Assembly (NCBI RefSeq): GCF_003114815.1
Contig: NZ_BFAZ01000009.1
Span: forward strand, 124,001-188,000
Reading direction: 5' to 3'
DNA: 64,000 nt
Origin: Leptospira ellinghausenii
Lineage (GTDB): Bacteria; Spirochaetota; Leptospiria; Leptospirales; Leptospiraceae
The first letter of the stretch is position 1; every line of letters begins with the position of its first letter. This document shows, piece after piece, positions 26,964 to 36,226 of this stretch. Position numbers and translations under genes: made by a program. The notes under the pieces were generated by a model. The model saw only the letters and a program-made list of their open reading frames with translations. It was not told the DNA's origin and made no database searches.

Positions 26964-28151
26964 CTACTCTTCTCGGATGTGAAATTGTGTTGGGATATGA
27001 CAAATTCCTACGAATTTTTCAATTTTCCCTGATTCTACTTCAAAATCTAAGATGGATTCCCGCCAGAAATAACTCCCTTCAATATGGGATTCACCCTTAT
27101 GGATTGAAACCCCAATCGTATACTTTCCTTGGGAAAACTGAATTGGGAATTCAAACTCTACCAGGTATTCTTTGCCCTTTTTGAAACTCCGATTGCCATC
27201 ACCTAAGTGATGCGTATTTGTTCCAAAGATACGAATCCCTTTTTCATTATCGATATGAAAACCAACGGTGACATCCTCTATGAATGTATCGGATTGGAAT
27301 ACTAGTTTTAAGCGAACCTGTGCTCCTATAAAAAATACATTTGAAGAAACATCATTCTGATTTTGAATGCTGACATTTAAATTTTGAATGGACTTGGAGG
27401 AATAGGAATCCGGTGGACTTGTCTCACCAGCTAACACATGCATATATTGTTCAATTGTTTCTTTAGGATTTCCTTCATAAAGAAGTTTGCCTTTATCTAA
27501 TAAAAGGGCACGTGTACAAAAATAAGAAACCAATCCTAAATCATGACTCACCACAAGTATAGAGGTTCCTAATTCAGAAAATTCACGAATTCGTTTCAGA
27601 CATTTTTGTTGGAAACTTGCATCTCCCACAGCCAAGGCTTCATCGACGATGAGGATGTCTGGTCTTTTTGCCGTGGCCAAACTAAAACCAAGTCTCATTG
27701 CCATACCAGAGCTATAGTTTTTTAAAGGAGTGTAACGAAACTCTTCCAGTTCCGCAAATGCGAATATATCATCAGATAATGATCTGATTTCTTTTGGTTT
27801 GTATCCCCACACAAGACCATTGAAAAATACATTTTCTTCACCTGACAATTCAGGGTTAAATCCAACACTTAATTCAAGTAAGGCACGAACAGAACCATTC
27901 ACTTGTAAATTGCCTTTATCTTTTTGGATCACACCAGTGATTAACTTTAAAAGAGTCGATTTACCGGCTCCATTCCTTCCAATGATGCCAAGTATTTCTC
28001 CTGGACTTACTTTTAAGTTCAATGAATCAATTGCCGTAAATTTTGAGTCAATCCCTAAGTAACCAAAACTAAGTCCAGCAAGGATCCGTTTCCAAGGTTT
28101 GGAAAACCCATGATAATCCTTGGAAAGATTTTCAATCAAAACTGAATTCAT
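26964..28151 (-). CDS. wzt: Polysaccharide ABC exporter ATPase (Wzt-like) with carbohydrate-binding C-terminus
   Basis: 395 residues. The ATPase domain (about 1-245) has Walker A GRNGAGKST (58-66), signature YSSGMAMRL and Walker B DILIVDEALAVGD. The remaining 150 residues form a beta-rich Wzt_C-like domain (GIRIFGTNTHHLGDG), which in Wzt proteins recognises the modified end of the O-polysaccharide. That suggests export of a chain ended by a specific cap (inference). The permease gene lies 6 bp upstream. Together they export an undecaprenyl-linked polysaccharide to the periplasm. TagH-type teichoic acid transporters share the ATPase, but the C-terminal domain favours Wzt. Confidence 0.9.
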   Translation of the reverse strand: MNSVLIENLSKDYHGFSKPWKRILAGLSFGYLGIDSKFTAIDSLNLKVSPGEILGIIGRNGAGKSTLLKLITGVIQKDKGNLQVNGSVRALLELSVGFNPELSGEENVFFNGLVWGYKPKEIRSLSDDIFAFAELEEFRYTPLKNYSSGMAMRLGFSLATAKRPDILIVDEALAVGDASFQQKCLKRIREFSELGTSILVVSHDLGLVSYFCTRALLLDKGKLLYEGNPKETIEQYMHVLAGETSPPDSYSSKSIQNLNVSIQNQNDVSSNVFFIGAQVRLKLVFQSDTFIEDVTVGFHIDNEKGIRIFGTNTHHLGDGNRSFKKGKEYLVEFEFPIQFSQGKYTIGVSIHKGESHIEGSYFWRESILDFEVESGKIEKFVGICHIPTQFHIREE

Positions 28152-28157
28152 TTGAAC

Positions 28158-28907
28158 TTAAAGATGATCCAAAATCACGGATTGGAATTTCCGTTTGGCG
28201 AGTAAATAAACAAGAAAAAAGAAAAGTAAAAATGGCATTATGTGTAACCACTCAAACTGAGACTGGAACCCACTAATCACAGTTGTGCGAAATACATCCA
28301 ATGGGATAGTGAATGGATTCCATTCATTCCATTGTTTAAGATACCCTGTTGGGTAATACAAAACAGGAATCCCCCAAAATACCAATTGGCTCACCAAACG
28401 AATTAAAGGTGAGATATCCCTTAAGAGAATATTGAGTCGAGAAAGATAATGTAAAAGTAACATCAAATACAGTCCAGACAGAACAAGGACTGTATAACCA
28501 AAAAAGATTCCCGTTAGATTTAATGTTCCAGAATACCCTAAGTAAAGGAACACCGGAATGGAAGTGATAAAACTATGAATGAGAAACTGAACAAAAGGAA
28601 TCCATAAAAAAAGATCAATGCCAAGACTTGAACGTTTGAGTAAGGAACGATTGTCAGTGAGGATACCTGTGCCTCGGACGAGTAATTCTTGGATGGGAAT
28701 CCAATACAATAGTCCAGTGAGTAAATAAGCAGTGAAATCTTCTTGGGTGGATGGGTTTCTAAGATTCAGGACTAAAAAGACAAGAGCGTACAAACTGATC
28801 AGTACTAAATTCTGCAAAAACATCCAGGAAATTCCCAAAAAGGAACCTGCATATTGCAGAGCATAGTCACGCCGAACGAGTGCCCAAAGTATGGATAGTT
28901 TCTCCAT
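28158..28907 (-). CDS. wzm: Polysaccharide ABC exporter permease (Wzm-like)
   Basis: 249 residues, an ABC2-type permease with about six transmembrane helices (for instance 33-51, 62-84, 112-133, 142-164, 172-192 and 226-243). The family look is set by LQYAGSFLGISWMFLQN and the conserved NPFTIPLDVFRTTV near the end. With the Wzt-like ATPase immediately downstream it forms the heteromeric exporter of a lipid-linked polysaccharide in the inner membrane. No glycosyltransferases accompany the pair here, so the polysaccharide is assembled by genes elsewhere. Length is typical (about 260 residues). Confidence 0.88.
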   Translation of the reverse strand: MEKLSILWALVRRDYALQYAGSFLGISWMFLQNLVLISLYALVFLVLNLRNPSTQEDFTAYLLTGLLYWIPIQELLVRGTGILTDNRSLLKRSSLGIDLFLWIPFVQFLIHSFITSIPVFLYLGYSGTLNLTGIFFGYTVLVLSGLYLMLLLHYLSRLNILLRDISPLIRLVSQLVFWGIPVLYYPTGYLKQWNEWNPFTIPLDVFRTTVISGFQSQFEWLHIMPFLLFFFLVYLLAKRKFQSVILDHL

Positions 28908-28964
28908 ACTTTGATTGTCGGCCCCCAGTCACTGATTCTAGACCAGAAACCAGGGCATTGGTCC

Positions 28965-29180
28965 TTACATCTTCCTTAAGTTCTTTTGCCCTAAGTCAGA
29001 AAGATTGGGGGATACCCAATTCCCTTTTTGGACCACCTCTCCTTGGAACGCTTCCATGAGGTACTCTTCGAAGGTTTTTCCGGATTGGTTTTGGGCAAAT
29101 CCCTTTTTAGGACCTTGGCCAGCGAGCCCAGAATCCTTATGGCGGTTGTAAGCGGGTTGTTGGATGGATCGAACGATCAT
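28965..29180 (-). CDS. Small hypothetical protein
   Basis: 71 residues, polar, without signal or transmembrane segment: MIVRSIQQPAYNRHKDSGLAG followed by a Gly/Lys/Gln-rich stretch and an amphipathic segment (GKTFEEYLMEAFQGEVVQ). The ATG has a good AGGGGAGG-type ribosome-binding site on the minus strand (in GGGGAGGAAAAACCT), which supports the gene being real. No family is recognised. It is followed 57 bp later by the Wzm-like permease; whether it belongs to that operon is unclear. Its style recalls small leptospiral proteins found among motility genes, but that is only an impression. Confidence 0.5.
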   Translation of the reverse strand: MIVRSIQQPAYNRHKDSGLAGQGPKKGFAQNQSGKTFEEYLMEAFQGEVVQKGNWVSPNLSDLGQKNLRKM

Positions 29181-29262
29181 AGGTTTTTCCTCCCCGTCAT
29201 CATGTTAGACGACATAAAACTAAAAAATAATACCAATAATATACTAAACGCTTGTTTACACT

Positions 29263-29285
29263 ACTTAACATATGAGAAGTTAAGT
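29263..29285. promoter_or_regulatory. Perfect 7-9-7 inverted repeat in an AT-rich divergent intergenic region
   Basis: ACTTAAC (29263-29269) is exactly complementary to GTTAAGT (29279-29285) across 9 bases. On the minus strand the right arm overlaps a TTGACT that could be a -35 box for the small gene at 28965-29180, although no good -10 follows at 17 bp. The rest of the 275-bp gap (29181-29455) is AT-rich with T tracts and no ORF. The repeat has the size and symmetry of a dimeric repressor site. Confidence 0.35.
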
Positions 29286-29455
29286 CAATATTTTTTTCAC
29301 GTTTTTATCGGTTTGTATTAACAATTTAGCATTCCTCTGGGACAAAACCCGCCCTAGATGGATTTTTTTTTCATCGTTCTCTAGAATATGTCCCTTTTTC
29401 AGAAAAAAGCAAACGGAATGAGGGAAAAAAAGAACAAAATTGAACCCCAATCCTG

Positions 29456-31024
29456 GTGGATTGGCAGAAAATCGCGCTTTTTTTGTGGTTTATCTTCGTA
29501 CAGTCATTGTTTGCTGGCGAGAAATCACCAAAAGACGTATCTGTAGCCAGTTTACTGCGTGTTGGATTCTCTCCAAAATTAGTGGCCCTCTGGCAACAGA
29601 AGGTAAAGGCCCCACGGACAGAGTTTTTCCAATGGAAACGTTCCCTGCAAGGTAAGGATGCGGCACTTGTCTCCAAATTATGGAAAGTCGAGAACTTGAG
29701 TTACCCCCCTCCAAACCGGGAAACAAAACCAAACATCCCCCATGACAAAAAGAAAATCGGGAATCATGGCATTACCGAAAACAAACCCCAAACAGACATT
29801 CCTACCAAGGATCCATTTTTAGAAGACCATTTGTTTTTAGGACTTGGGTACCAAAACTTGGATGTCCAATACCTTCCGAGAGAAGAAAAAAACCATTCCG
29901 CCTTTGCCTTTGGGGGAACCCAAAAAGGCCAACGATTTTCCTTTGAAAAACGTGATGAAAATTTTTTATACGGCATTCATTTAAAATACAATTCTTTCCA
30001 CATAACATCTGGTAATCGGTATAAACCAATCCCTCAGTTTTACTTTGCCAAAGATCCCAATTTTTATTCTCAAATGGATAGACCCAATTCACCACTGCCC
30101 CAACCTATTCAAAGTTCTCATTTTTTCGGAACCCAAAATTCCCTATTTGGGAAGATTGCTGATTACGGGGTATATTATGCACCAGGGTTTTCGGTCTTCC
30201 CTGGCATATACTTTTCATCACCAAACAAATCCTATTCGGGAGTTTGGTCACCAGGTGAAAATAAATCCAGTTTTTTTATCAATGATACCTTACAATTACA
30301 ACAATTTGGGAAACATAGAATCCAATCAGAATCAATTTTAAACCACAAAGAGTCTGTTGGTTTTTACTATTCAAAATCAGAATTTCTAGACTCAAAATTT
30401 TTAGTTGATGTTACCGTTTACAGAGACTCACCACTTCTGTATGGCAATGTCGCCACTGGAGACATTCGCCCAGAAATCCCACAAACTTTAGGTTATATGA
30501 GAGGTAGTTATCAAAACATTTTAGGGGGAGAGATTTTATCCTCGCAGGAAGGTCATCGTTATGAAAGTGGTGGTTCTGGTTTTTTACCCATCATCGCTAC
30601 GCAGTTTGGGAATGTCCTCTATCGTTATAGACAATATAATGAAGTTGGCAACTACCAATACCAAGAAACGGGAAGAGCCATATTCTATGAATGGAGAAAA
30701 GATCGTACCGTTTATTCCTTTGGGATGGAACGACGAGAATTAGGAAGCCAATGGGAAGGAAAAATTGCAATCCCAATTCAATTTGGACATTTATTGGAAC
30801 TAAGTGCGATTTTTAGAGAAGGGAATTTAAAAACAAGATCTTGGTTTGAAAACTGGACGTATGCATCCGATTTTAATATCAATTTAACAGATAGAGAAGA
30901 AATCATCAAAATTAAATATGTAAGTCAATTTGTTTCATTAAACGTCAGTTATTCTGAGAAAAAAACATCTCCCACACCTATTTTATTCATCAATTTTCAA
31001 TTTTTACATTTATTTGATCTCTAA
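29456..31024 (+). CDS. Probable outer-membrane beta-barrel protein
   Basis: 522 residues. A short signal peptide (KIALFLWFIFVQSLFAG, about 4-20) is followed by a polar linker and then alternating aromatic beta strands up to a terminal strand ending FINFQFLHLFDL. Strand patterns such as GIHLKYNSFHITSGNRYKP and FGMERRELGSQWEGKIAIP suggest a barrel. No family is recognised. The start is a GTG at 29456, the first start after an in-frame TGA at 29441; no ribosome-binding site is visible. Function is unknown; a leptospiral surface porin-like protein is a fair guess. It converges with the small exported protein gene, the stops overlapping by four bases. Confidence 0.6.
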   Translation: MDWQKIALFLWFIFVQSLFAGEKSPKDVSVASLLRVGFSPKLVALWQQKVKAPRTEFFQWKRSLQGKDAALVSKLWKVENLSYPPPNRETKPNIPHDKKKIGNHGITENKPQTDIPTKDPFLEDHLFLGLGYQNLDVQYLPREEKNHSAFAFGGTQKGQRFSFEKRDENFLYGIHLKYNSFHITSGNRYKPIPQFYFAKDPNFYSQMDRPNSPLPQPIQSSHFFGTQNSLFGKIADYGVYYAPGFSVFPGIYFSSPNKSYSGVWSPGENKSSFFINDTLQLQQFGKHRIQSESILNHKESVGFYYSKSEFLDSKFLVDVTVYRDSPLLYGNVATGDIRPEIPQTLGYMRGSYQNILGGEILSSQEGHRYESGGSGFLPIIATQFGNVLYRYRQYNEVGNYQYQETGRAIFYEWRKDRTVYSFGMERRELGSQWEGKIAIPIQFGHLLELSAIFREGNLKTRSWFENWTYASDFNINLTDREEIIKIKYVSQFVSLNVSYSEKKTSPTPILFINFQFLHLFDL

Positions 31025-31608
31025 TACAACAAATCGTCGGTTCTGATTTCTTGGTAAGTTTGTAATTGGAAAATAGGGATCGATTGTTTGTCGATGAATT
31101 CATTTTTTTCGCCAGGAAGTTTTTTGGGAGTGGGTAATGATGACCTCTTTCCTCTTTCATCTACTGCATAATGATAGTATCCGATCCATTCCCCTTTGAC
31201 TAAATAAGGATTGCCAATAAACAAATCTTTGACAAAAAATTCAGCGTCCAAATCAAACTTATTCCTACGGTACCGAAAGTGAATTTCATCTCCATTTAAA
31301 TCATAAAATACAACAAAATCCCCTTGTTTCCCTTTAAAATACAACTTCCATTCTAAAGGAAAAACTCCCGTTTTTTGGAATTCCAATTTACCATCTAAGA
31401 TTCGTTTTTCGGAACGAGAGATTGGTCCTGTGTATTTGGATTCTGTTTCCGCAAAAAGACCAATGGATAGAAATAAAAAACCAATGAATCCAAAGATATG
31501 CATCTGAGAAAAAAACATCTTAGTTTGAATTGAAATATTTTGATATCGTATTTGATTCCATCGTAAGAGAACCTTATAGATAAAATTTGTAGACCAAAAG
31601 AATTTCAT
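31021..31608 (-). CDS. Probable exported protein of unknown function
   Basis: 195 residues from the ATG that overlaps the stop of the HEAT-repeat gene (ATGA at 31605-31608), suggesting coupling. The hydrophobic export segment is only at about residues 36-53 (MHIFGFIGFLFLSIGLFAE), so an ATG at 31518 or 31503 would give a conventional signal peptide; the true start is uncertain. The mature part is a small beta-rich domain (LYFKGKQGDFVVFYDLNGDEIHF). No family is recognised. It probably forms a unit with the HEAT-repeat and receiver genes upstream. It ends in a four-base overlap with the convergent outer-membrane gene. Confidence 0.55.
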   Translation of the reverse strand: MKFFWSTNFIYKVLLRWNQIRYQNISIQTKMFFSQMHIFGFIGFLFLSIGLFAETESKYTGPISRSEKRILDGKLEFQKTGVFPLEWKLYFKGKQGDFVVFYDLNGDEIHFRYRRNKFDLDAEFFVKDLFIGNPYLVKGEWIGYYHYAVDERGKRSSLPTPKKLPGEKNEFIDKQSIPIFQLQTYQEIRTDDLLY

Positions 31609-32807
31609 TTCGGTTCTTCTTCTGGTTTATCCTCAGTGGTTTTGTCGTCGTCAGAGGAATTGTCTTTTCCATTGATCATATCAATGGCTTTTTTTGCTGC
31701 TTTTTGTACCTTGGGACTTGGGTCGCGGTCTCGTTTGTATTCCAATAATTCCAAAGCTTTGGGATCACGTAAATTTCCCATAAATTCAATGGCTCGTAAT
31801 CTTACCATACTATCATCATCACGAGCAAATTCATTCAGTTCTTGGAAAACTTCTTTATCACCCATAGTTACTAAGGCACCAATAGCATAAATTTTGAGTG
31901 ATTGTGCTTTTTTAGCATCCAACTTTCCAGAGGTTTTTTTAAGAGAATCTAGCAGTTCATATAACTTAGGTTTTGCTGCTTCTGATTTAAGTTTTCCCAA
32001 AGTATTCATCGAATAACAACGGAGAGTTGTTGGTTGGATATCGTCAAAAGCTACTTCGAGAAGTGCAGACTCCGCATCTTGGTATAAAACGGTTCCAAAA
32101 TACAATGCAATTTGCCCGCGGATATCGGCATTATTAAACTTCTCTCTAAATTTTGTTTCCAAATATGGTGCCGCAATTTTTCCCTCAGGTAATTCGGCGA
32201 GAGAACTGATGTATAAACTAAGAGAATTTGAATTTTTAGTGAAATCTTCTTTTTTTACTTTTTCTAAGAGTGGGTTTGTTGCTTCTGCAAGTTTCATTTT
32301 TTTTGCAGAAGTTACCGCTTGTTTGTTCACATCTTCATTTGGATCTTCAAAGAGTAAAATAATGGTTTCATGGTTTTCTTTTAGATTCAAATCGCCTACT
32401 GTTTTGAGTAAGACAATCTTCATTCCCATATCCTTTTCTGTTTTGAGTTGTTCTCCAACTAAAACATAAAGTTCAGCTGCATTTTCCTTCGGAAAACGTA
32501 CAAGTTCACCTAATGCTTGTTTTCGTTCTTGGCTCGTACCATAACGAATCATTTTAGAAAGCACTTCTTTTTTTTTGGAAATTTGTTCAGAAGAAAGTTC
32601 TTTCTCTTTTCCAAATAAAGGGGAAAGAGAGAGAACTCCAATGAATAAAAAACTGAGGAATTTATTTCGGTTGGTTTGTTTCCAACTCCAATATCCTTCG
32701 GTTGAGGGCTTGGATGAGGTGTTGGTTTTCCAAATTTTGACGGAACTTATCCAGTAAGTCTTTGATGTCTTTGGATAACTCTTCAATGTTCCAAGGTTTT
32801 TCGACAT
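31605..32807 (-). CDS. Exported HEAT-repeat protein, start uncertain
   Basis: The safe part begins with a hydrophobic segment [17 protein letters not shown] near 32660, followed by about 320 residues of HEAT-like helical repeats (for example [26 protein letters not shown]) and an acidic tail. HEAT repeats are protein-binding scaffolds, probably periplasmic here. No ATG, GTG or TTG occurs in frame between the receiver gene's stop (32662) and the signal segment. The nearest starts are TTG 32786 and ATG 32807, both inside the receiver gene in another frame, and one at 32888. Coordinates here use ATG 32807, preceded by GGGGGA. The overlap is long (about 145 bp), so the true N-terminus, a frameshift from the receiver gene or a sequence error all remain open. 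Confidence 0.6.
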   Translation of the reverse strand: MSKNLGTLKSYPKTSKTYWISSVKIWKTNTSSKPSTEGYWSWKQTNRNKFLSFLFIGVLSLSPLFGKEKELSSEQISKKKEVLSKMIRYGTSQERKQALGELVRFPKENAAELYVLVGEQLKTEKDMGMKIVLLKTVGDLNLKENHETIILLFEDPNEDVNKQAVTSAKKMKLAEATNPLLEKVKKEDFTKNSNSLSLYISSLAELPEGKIAAPYLETKFREKFNNADIRGQIALYFGTVLYQDAESALLEVAFDDIQPTTLRCYSMNTLGKLKSEAAKPKLYELLDSLKKTSGKLDAKKAQSLKIYAIGALVTMGDKEVFQELNEFARDDDSMVRLRAIEFMGNLRDPKALELLEYKRDRDPSPKVQKAAKKAIDMINGKDNSSDDDKTTEDKPEEEPK

Positions 32808-33135
32808 ACCGACTGAGTCCCCCATTATTGATGGCATAAATTGCGGAATCAAGTCCCGCTTGCCCTGTGAGAAGGATTTTGATCGCATCAGGGAGGCGTT
32901 GGTGCACCTGTTCCAAAAATCGATCCCCTTTCATTCCTGGCATCACCTGATCAGAAACGATGAGTTCTACAATATCGTTACTACCAATGATTTCATCAAT
33001 GAGAGAAAGAGCTTCTTCTGCACTACTTGCTGTCTCGATGATATGGGATTCTCCAAACCGAGCCAGTAGTTGCTCCGCAAGCGTCTCCAACACTGATACT
33101 TCATCATCGACACATATAATATAACCTTTACTCAT
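32662..33135 (-). CDS. Single-domain-type response regulator with helical tail
   Basis: 157 residues. The receiver has the acidic pair DDE (10-12), phosphoacceptor D62 in [12 protein letters not shown] in LLTGQ and K in VEKPW. The Trp after KP is typical of RpfG/HupR-like receivers. A helical tail of about 30 residues ([26 protein letters not shown]) may be a coiled coil, but no output domain is present. It starts 49 bp after glgP's opposite end, with AAGGGAAGGG as a good ribosome-binding site. Its 3' end overlaps the HEAT-repeat reading frame. A partner kinase is not adjacent. Its output is probably protein-protein contact (inference). Confidence 0.85.
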   Translation of the reverse strand: MSKGYIICVDDEVSVLETLAEQLLARFGESHIIETASSAEEALSLIDEIIGSNDIVELIVSDQVMPGMKGDRFLEQVHQRLPDAIKILLTGQAGLDSAIYAINNGGLSRYVEKPWNIEELSKDIKDLLDKFRQNLENQHLIQALNRRILELETNQPK

Positions 33136-33184
33136 TTGAAACCCTTCCCTTGGAACGATAATCCTTTTGTTCTATATTGTCGAT

Positions 33185-35698
33185 TCAGTTTTGTGGCAAT
33201 TTATAGATAGTTTGGGGTGGAATTGTGTCAAGAAGCGGGACTTTCCAAATGTCCTTGGCATACTCCCGGATAGTCCGATCGGAAGAAAATTTGCCAGACC
33301 TAGCCACATTGAGAATGGACTTTTTGGTCCAAGTGGTACCATCTAAAAAGTCATGGGCCACTCGGTTTTGTGTTTCATCGTAGGACCGAAAATCAGCCAT
33401 CAGTAGATAATTGTCTGTATAAAACAAACTATCGTAAATGGGACCAAAAACACCTGGTTCCCCCAAAGAGAAAAAATTCTCACGGATCATAAGCAAAATT
33501 CGGTGTAAGTCTTCATTCTGGTGGATAAAGTCGGATGGTTTGTAACCTGCTTCTTTCATTCGAAACACTTCTTCTGTATGGAGACCGAAGATATAAATGT
33601 TTTCCTGTCCCACTTCTTCCAAAATTTCAACATTGGCACCATCTAATGTTCCGATGGTCAATGCACCATTTAACATGAATTTCATGTTACTTGTTCCTGA
33701 TGCTTCTGTTCCTGCAGTTGAAATTTGTTCTGACAAATTACTTCCAGGTATAATTTTTTCTGCAAGGCTCACGCGGTAATTTGGAATAAAGACTACCTTC
33801 AATCGTTCTGCCACGTCCTTATCGCGGTTCACAACCCAAGCTACATTATTGATGAGTTTTATGATCAGTTTTGCCATATAATACCCTGGAGCGGCTTTGC
33901 CCCCAAAGATGACAGTTCTTGGTGTGATTTCTGAATTGGGATTTTCTTTGATCCTACGGTAAAGTGCAATCACTCGTAAAACATTTAACAGTTGGCGTTT
34001 GTATTCATGGAAACGTTTGATTTGTACATCAATGAGTGAATGTGGATCGATTGTGATTCCTGTTTCACTTTTGATGATCCTTGCGAGTTCATTTTTGGCA
34101 GTAAACTTTACTTGTTTCCAATCGTTTTGGAAATCGGCATCATCCACAAATGCTTCTAAATCCTTTAACTTATATAAGTTGGTTGTGAATTCATTCCCTA
34201 TTTTTTTAGATATTAAATTCGCAAGACTTGGGTTCGACTGTAACAACCATCGTCTTGGTGTGATTCCATTCGTTTTGTTATTAAATTTTTCTGGAAATAC
34301 CTTTGTGAATGGTTGGAAAATGGTTTTTTGGATGAGATCAGAATGTAAGGCGGCAACTCCGTTCACACGGTAAGAACCGATGACCGCTAAGTTTGCCATT
34401 CGCACTCGTTTTTCACTACCTTCCTCAATGATACTTACTTGTTGTATTTCAGATTCTGATAAAACACCTTTGTTTCGAACATCAGTTAGAAATCGATGGT
34501 TGATTTCATAAATAATTTCTAAGTGTCTTGGTAATAATTTTTCAAATAACTCTACACGCCAAGACTCAAGGGCTTCTGGTAACACAGTGTGATTTGTATA
34601 AGAAAATACTTTTGTCACATTCTCCCATGCAGGTTCCCAATCCATTTCCTCATTGTCTAAGAAAATGCGCATGAGTTCTGCAATTCCAATGCTTGGATGT
34701 GTATCATTTAATTGGATGGCTATGAAATCTGGAAGTTCCTTCAAATTGTATTTGAATTCACGAAATTGAATTAGGATGTCCTGTAAGGAAGCACACACCA
34801 TAAAGTATTGTTGTTTGAGACGTAACACCTTCCCTTGTTCGGTGGTGTCATTTGGATATAATACTTTAGAGATATTTTCAGAGATTGATTTGTCTTGTAC
34901 GGCTTTCATATAATCGCCGTGGTTAAAATAATCTAAGTTGAATTCCTCTGATGATTTTGCTGCCCAAAGCCTAAGATAGTTCACCGTACTCGTGTTAAAT
35001 CCAGGAATAGGATAATCATGAGCGGAAGCAAGAACGGTTTCATCTGGTACCCAATCATGTTGGATTTTTCCCTTCCCTGAAACCCGTGTTTCTGTGTGAC
35101 CAAAAAATCCAACTGAAAACGAAATATCAGAACGAACGACTTCATAAGGAACACCATCTGCATCCCAGTGGTCGGGCATTTCTAATTGGCTACCATTGGC
35201 AATGATTTGGTTAAAAATCCCATAATCATATCGAATTCCATAACCAAATCCAGGTACGTTTAAGGTTGCCATAGAATCTAAAAAACAAGCTGCGAGTCGA
35301 CCTAGTCCCCCATTTCCTAAACCAGCATCCGTTTCAAATTCTAAAACATCTGTTAGTTCAAAACCAATCCCCCGTAACATTTCTTGAATTGTTTCGTATA
35401 ACCCAAGATTGATGAGAGCATTCATGAGAGTTCGTCCCATTAAAAACTCTAGAGAAAAATAAAAAACTTTTTTTGGGTTTTGTTCTCGGTAACGTTCGTG
35501 AGTAAAATTAAGTCGATCAATAAGGAAGTCACGAATGGTATGACCTAACGCCTTATAAATATCTTCATTCTTTAAATTATAACGATTTTTACCAATGGTA
35601 TATTCTAAGTGGTGAGCAAATTGTTTTTCCATCGAAGCCAGGTCGGCTTTTTGTTCTTCGGATAATAAATTGATGAGACGAGGGTTGTTGACTACCAT
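33185..35698 (-). CDS. glgP: Glycogen/maltodextrin phosphorylase
   Basis: GT35 phosphorylase of 837 residues. It releases glucose-1-phosphate from alpha-1,4-glucans using phosphate and pyridoxal phosphate in the cytoplasm. The PLP-Lys motif EASGTSNMKFMLNG is intact (near 660-673), with DAGLGNGGLGRLAACFLDS near 123-141 as the phosphate/glucan-site signature and KRFHEYKRQLLN in the middle. Length and motifs are complete. No other glycogen genes adjoin it, and the receiver gene downstream is a separate function; whether glucan storage occurs in this organism cannot be judged here. The start at 35698 has no strong ribosome-binding site but is the first in the frame consistent with the family N-terminus. 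Confidence 0.95.
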   Translation of the reverse strand: MVVNNPRLINLLSEEQKADLASMEKQFAHHLEYTIGKNRYNLKNEDIYKALGHTIRDFLIDRLNFTHERYREQNPKKVFYFSLEFLMGRTLMNALINLGLYETIQEMLRGIGFELTDVLEFETDAGLGNGGLGRLAACFLDSMATLNVPGFGYGIRYDYGIFNQIIANGSQLEMPDHWDADGVPYEVVRSDISFSVGFFGHTETRVSGKGKIQHDWVPDETVLASAHDYPIPGFNTSTVNYLRLWAAKSSEEFNLDYFNHGDYMKAVQDKSISENISKVLYPNDTTEQGKVLRLKQQYFMVCASLQDILIQFREFKYNLKELPDFIAIQLNDTHPSIGIAELMRIFLDNEEMDWEPAWENVTKVFSYTNHTVLPEALESWRVELFEKLLPRHLEIIYEINHRFLTDVRNKGVLSESEIQQVSIIEEGSEKRVRMANLAVIGSYRVNGVAALHSDLIQKTIFQPFTKVFPEKFNNKTNGITPRRWLLQSNPSLANLISKKIGNEFTTNLYKLKDLEAFVDDADFQNDWKQVKFTAKNELARIIKSETGITIDPHSLIDVQIKRFHEYKRQLLNVLRVIALYRRIKENPNSEITPRTVIFGGKAAPGYYMAKLIIKLINNVAWVVNRDKDVAERLKVVFIPNYRVSLAEKIIPGSNLSEQISTAGTEASGTSNMKFMLNGALTIGTLDGANVEILEEVGQENIYIFGLHTEEVFRMKEAGYKPSDFIHQNEDLHRILLMIRENFFSLGEPGVFGPIYDSLFYTDNYLLMADFRSYDETQNRVAHDFLDGTTWTKKSILNVARSGKFSSDRTIREYAKDIWKVPLLDTIPPQTIYKLPQN

Positions 35699-35750
35699 GA
35701 TTCGAAATGGTATACGTCTCGAAATGAAGATTCAAGTAAAAAGAGAAAAT

Positions 35751-36215
35751 TTAATCTTTTGCGGAAACTTTCCTTTCTAGGGTGAGCACTGCATCTTTCC
35801 CAATTTTATGCTTCGCAAACCAACCTTGGTTTACTTCAAGTGCATACATAGCAGGTTTTGTTCCGTTGTACACCTCATCAGTTTGGTTCGGTTTCATGTC
35901 GAATGATTCTAAAAGTCGCATATCTTCTGAAAAATAACCAATGGATAATGGGATCAGGGTATTTTTCATCCAAAAGTTTAGGTAATCAGGTTTGGGGAAA
36001 ACAAAAAGCATCCCCTCATCTTCTCCCAGTTTCGTGCGGTACATAAGTCCCGTAGCACGAGTGGATGGAGTATTTGCAATTTCCAATTTTAGTACACGGT
36101 CAGCAACACTTCCAAACATTACTTCTGGCGTGTTGGTTTGTGAAGGGAATGACTCCGCTTGTTTACAAACCAATCCAAGAAGTAAAAAAAGAAGGAAAAT
36201 GAACCGTGTCATCAT
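35751..36215 (-). CDS. DUF192 family lipoprotein
   Basis: 154 residues from ATG 36215. The signal MMTRFIFLLFLLLGLVCKQAE ends in a lipobox-like LGLVC, and the DUF192 core follows: LEIANTPSTRATGLMYR, DEGMLFVFP, FWMKNTLIPLSIGYFS and ALEVNQGWFAKHKI. DUF192 proteins are small exported domains of unknown function. A longer in-frame opening upstream (to 36320) would overlap the crotonase gene and put basic residues before the signal, so it was rejected; AAGGAA stands eight bases upstream of ATG 36215. The crotonase gene ends 12 bp upstream. Lipidation is likely but the lipobox is borderline. Confidence 0.8.
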   Translation of the reverse strand: MMTRFIFLLFLLLGLVCKQAESFPSQTNTPEVMFGSVADRVLKLEIANTPSTRATGLMYRTKLGEDEGMLFVFPKPDYLNFWMKNTLIPLSIGYFSEDMRLLESFDMKPNQTDEVYNGTKPAMYALEVNQGWFAKHKIGKDAVLTLERKVSAKD

Positions 36216-36226
36216 AAATGGATTCC

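Noticed and set aside
29305..29328. Sigma28-like site on the minus strand (TAAA ... CCGATAA)
   Set aside because: The spacing between the two boxes is 13 bases instead of about 16 for the FliA consensus, and the downstream gene is not a known flagellar gene.
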